DNA from: Apostichopus californicus
Taxonomy: Eukaryota > Echinodermata > Holothuroidea > Aspidochirotida > Stichopodidae
Direction of reading: 5' to 3'
Length of the DNA: 20,306 nt
NCBI GenBank assembly: GCA_020650975.1
Contig: JAIPMN010004820.1
Location: forward strand, 17,599-37,904
Part shown: positions 19,834 to 20,306 of the stretch, piece after piece
How the letters are laid out: every line of letters starts with the position of its first letter
How positions within the stretch are numbered: the stretch's first letter is position 1
Made by a program: the position numbers and the translations under genes
Notes under the pieces: model-generated
Told to the model about the DNA's origin: nothing
Seen by the model: the letters and a program-made list of their open reading frames with translations, nothing else
Database searches by the model: none

Positions 19834-20008
19834 AGTGATAACTATTTGAATGAAAAGCTAAAGCAAATTGTTCAATATACATTTTGTGTCAAAGTTTGCA
19901 TTTATCAATCAATTTAAAGTTTGACAAAGTATGTTAAATGATACTGAAACAGGTATAAGTGGAGAAACAAAAGACTCCACAGAGATTTTCAGTTATGGTT
20001 TATTATCA

Positions 20009-20014
20009 AATAAA
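20009..20014 (+). promoter_or_regulatory. Polyadenylation signal AATAAA, third candidate
   Basis: Canonical hexamer about 670 bases after the stop codon, followed by T- and GT-containing sequence. It would allow a longer 3' UTR. Confidence 0.45.
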
Positions 20015-20034
20015 GCATGCAAAGTTTGTATTGT

Positions 20035-20306
20035 TTGCTACTCTTACTTACAAGACAGACTTTTATCTTTATCGTCTTGAATGATTTCATAAAAGTTTAC
20101 AGAAAAACACTACCAGTTGTAGGTCTGATTCTTTAACATTGCTAGTGTTGGTTATTAAAGAAAGTCTAGTTGATGACAAGTATTATTGATATTTTAACAC
20201 TTTTTCTACTTTGTGAGGTGAGTGGGGGGGGGGGCAGGTGGTGTGGGCATATTGTCAGATGATGTAGTGGAATGATGTTAATGGGTGCTATTGTTGACAA
20301 AAAGAT
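20035..20306. other. Flank downstream of BLOC1S4; nothing recognised
   Basis: AT-rich sequence with 11 G at 20224-20234. No exon or RNA gene seen. Confidence 0.6.

Overview
This is nuclear DNA from an animal. Coding sequence is broken into short exons with GT-AG (one probable GC-AG) splice sites, and the introns are long, AT-rich and full of minisatellites, TTAA-flanked inverted-repeat elements and a non-LTR retrotransposon relic. No bacterial gene organisation is present. The two recognisable proteins are metazoan and about as far from human as invertebrate orthologues usually are. The many poly-G tracts and repeat relics would suit a marine invertebrate, perhaps an echinoderm or another invertebrate deuterostome, but that placement is inference.

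The main result is that the window holds two genes for subunits of one complex, arranged head to head. On the minus strand, from 7138 down to 967 and beyond the left edge, lies the 5' half of dysbindin (DTNBP1). Seven coding exons join in consistent phase to give 173 residues, covering the N-terminus and the coiled-coil region; an eighth tiny exon at 310-332 is possible. On the plus strand, from 13711 to 19338, lies a complete five-exon gene for BLOC-1 subunit 4 (cappuccino, BLOC1S4) of 198 residues. Both proteins belong to BLOC-1, the octameric coiled-coil complex that sorts cargo from endosomes to lysosome-related organelles. In human the two genes are on different chromosomes. None of the assigned exons is evident from long ORFs alone; they were built from splice signals, phase and remembered family similarity.

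Layout. 1-278: 42-bp minisatellite. 310-7161: DTNBP1 exons and introns, including a 36-bp minisatellite (4360-4656) and a degenerate array touching an exon 5 splice site (about 3265-3394). 7162-8350: DTNBP1 5' region with a possible untranslated exon. 8349-8512: a weak candidate for a divergent small two-exon transcript. 8500-13560: intergenic, rich in repeat relics and poly-G tracts, with no other gene recognised. 13711-19338: BLOC1S4. Its first intron seems to use a GC donor and holds a TTAA-flanked element between 75-bp direct repeats; intron 3 holds a retrotransposon tail; intron 4 holds a 623-bp TTAA-flanked element with near-identical ends. 19339-20306: BLOC1S4 3' untranslated region with three AATAAA signals, then non-coding flank.

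Nothing here looks like a wholly new enzymatic system. The points most worth following are the BLOC-1 gene pair, the GC-AG intron and the two TTAA elements.
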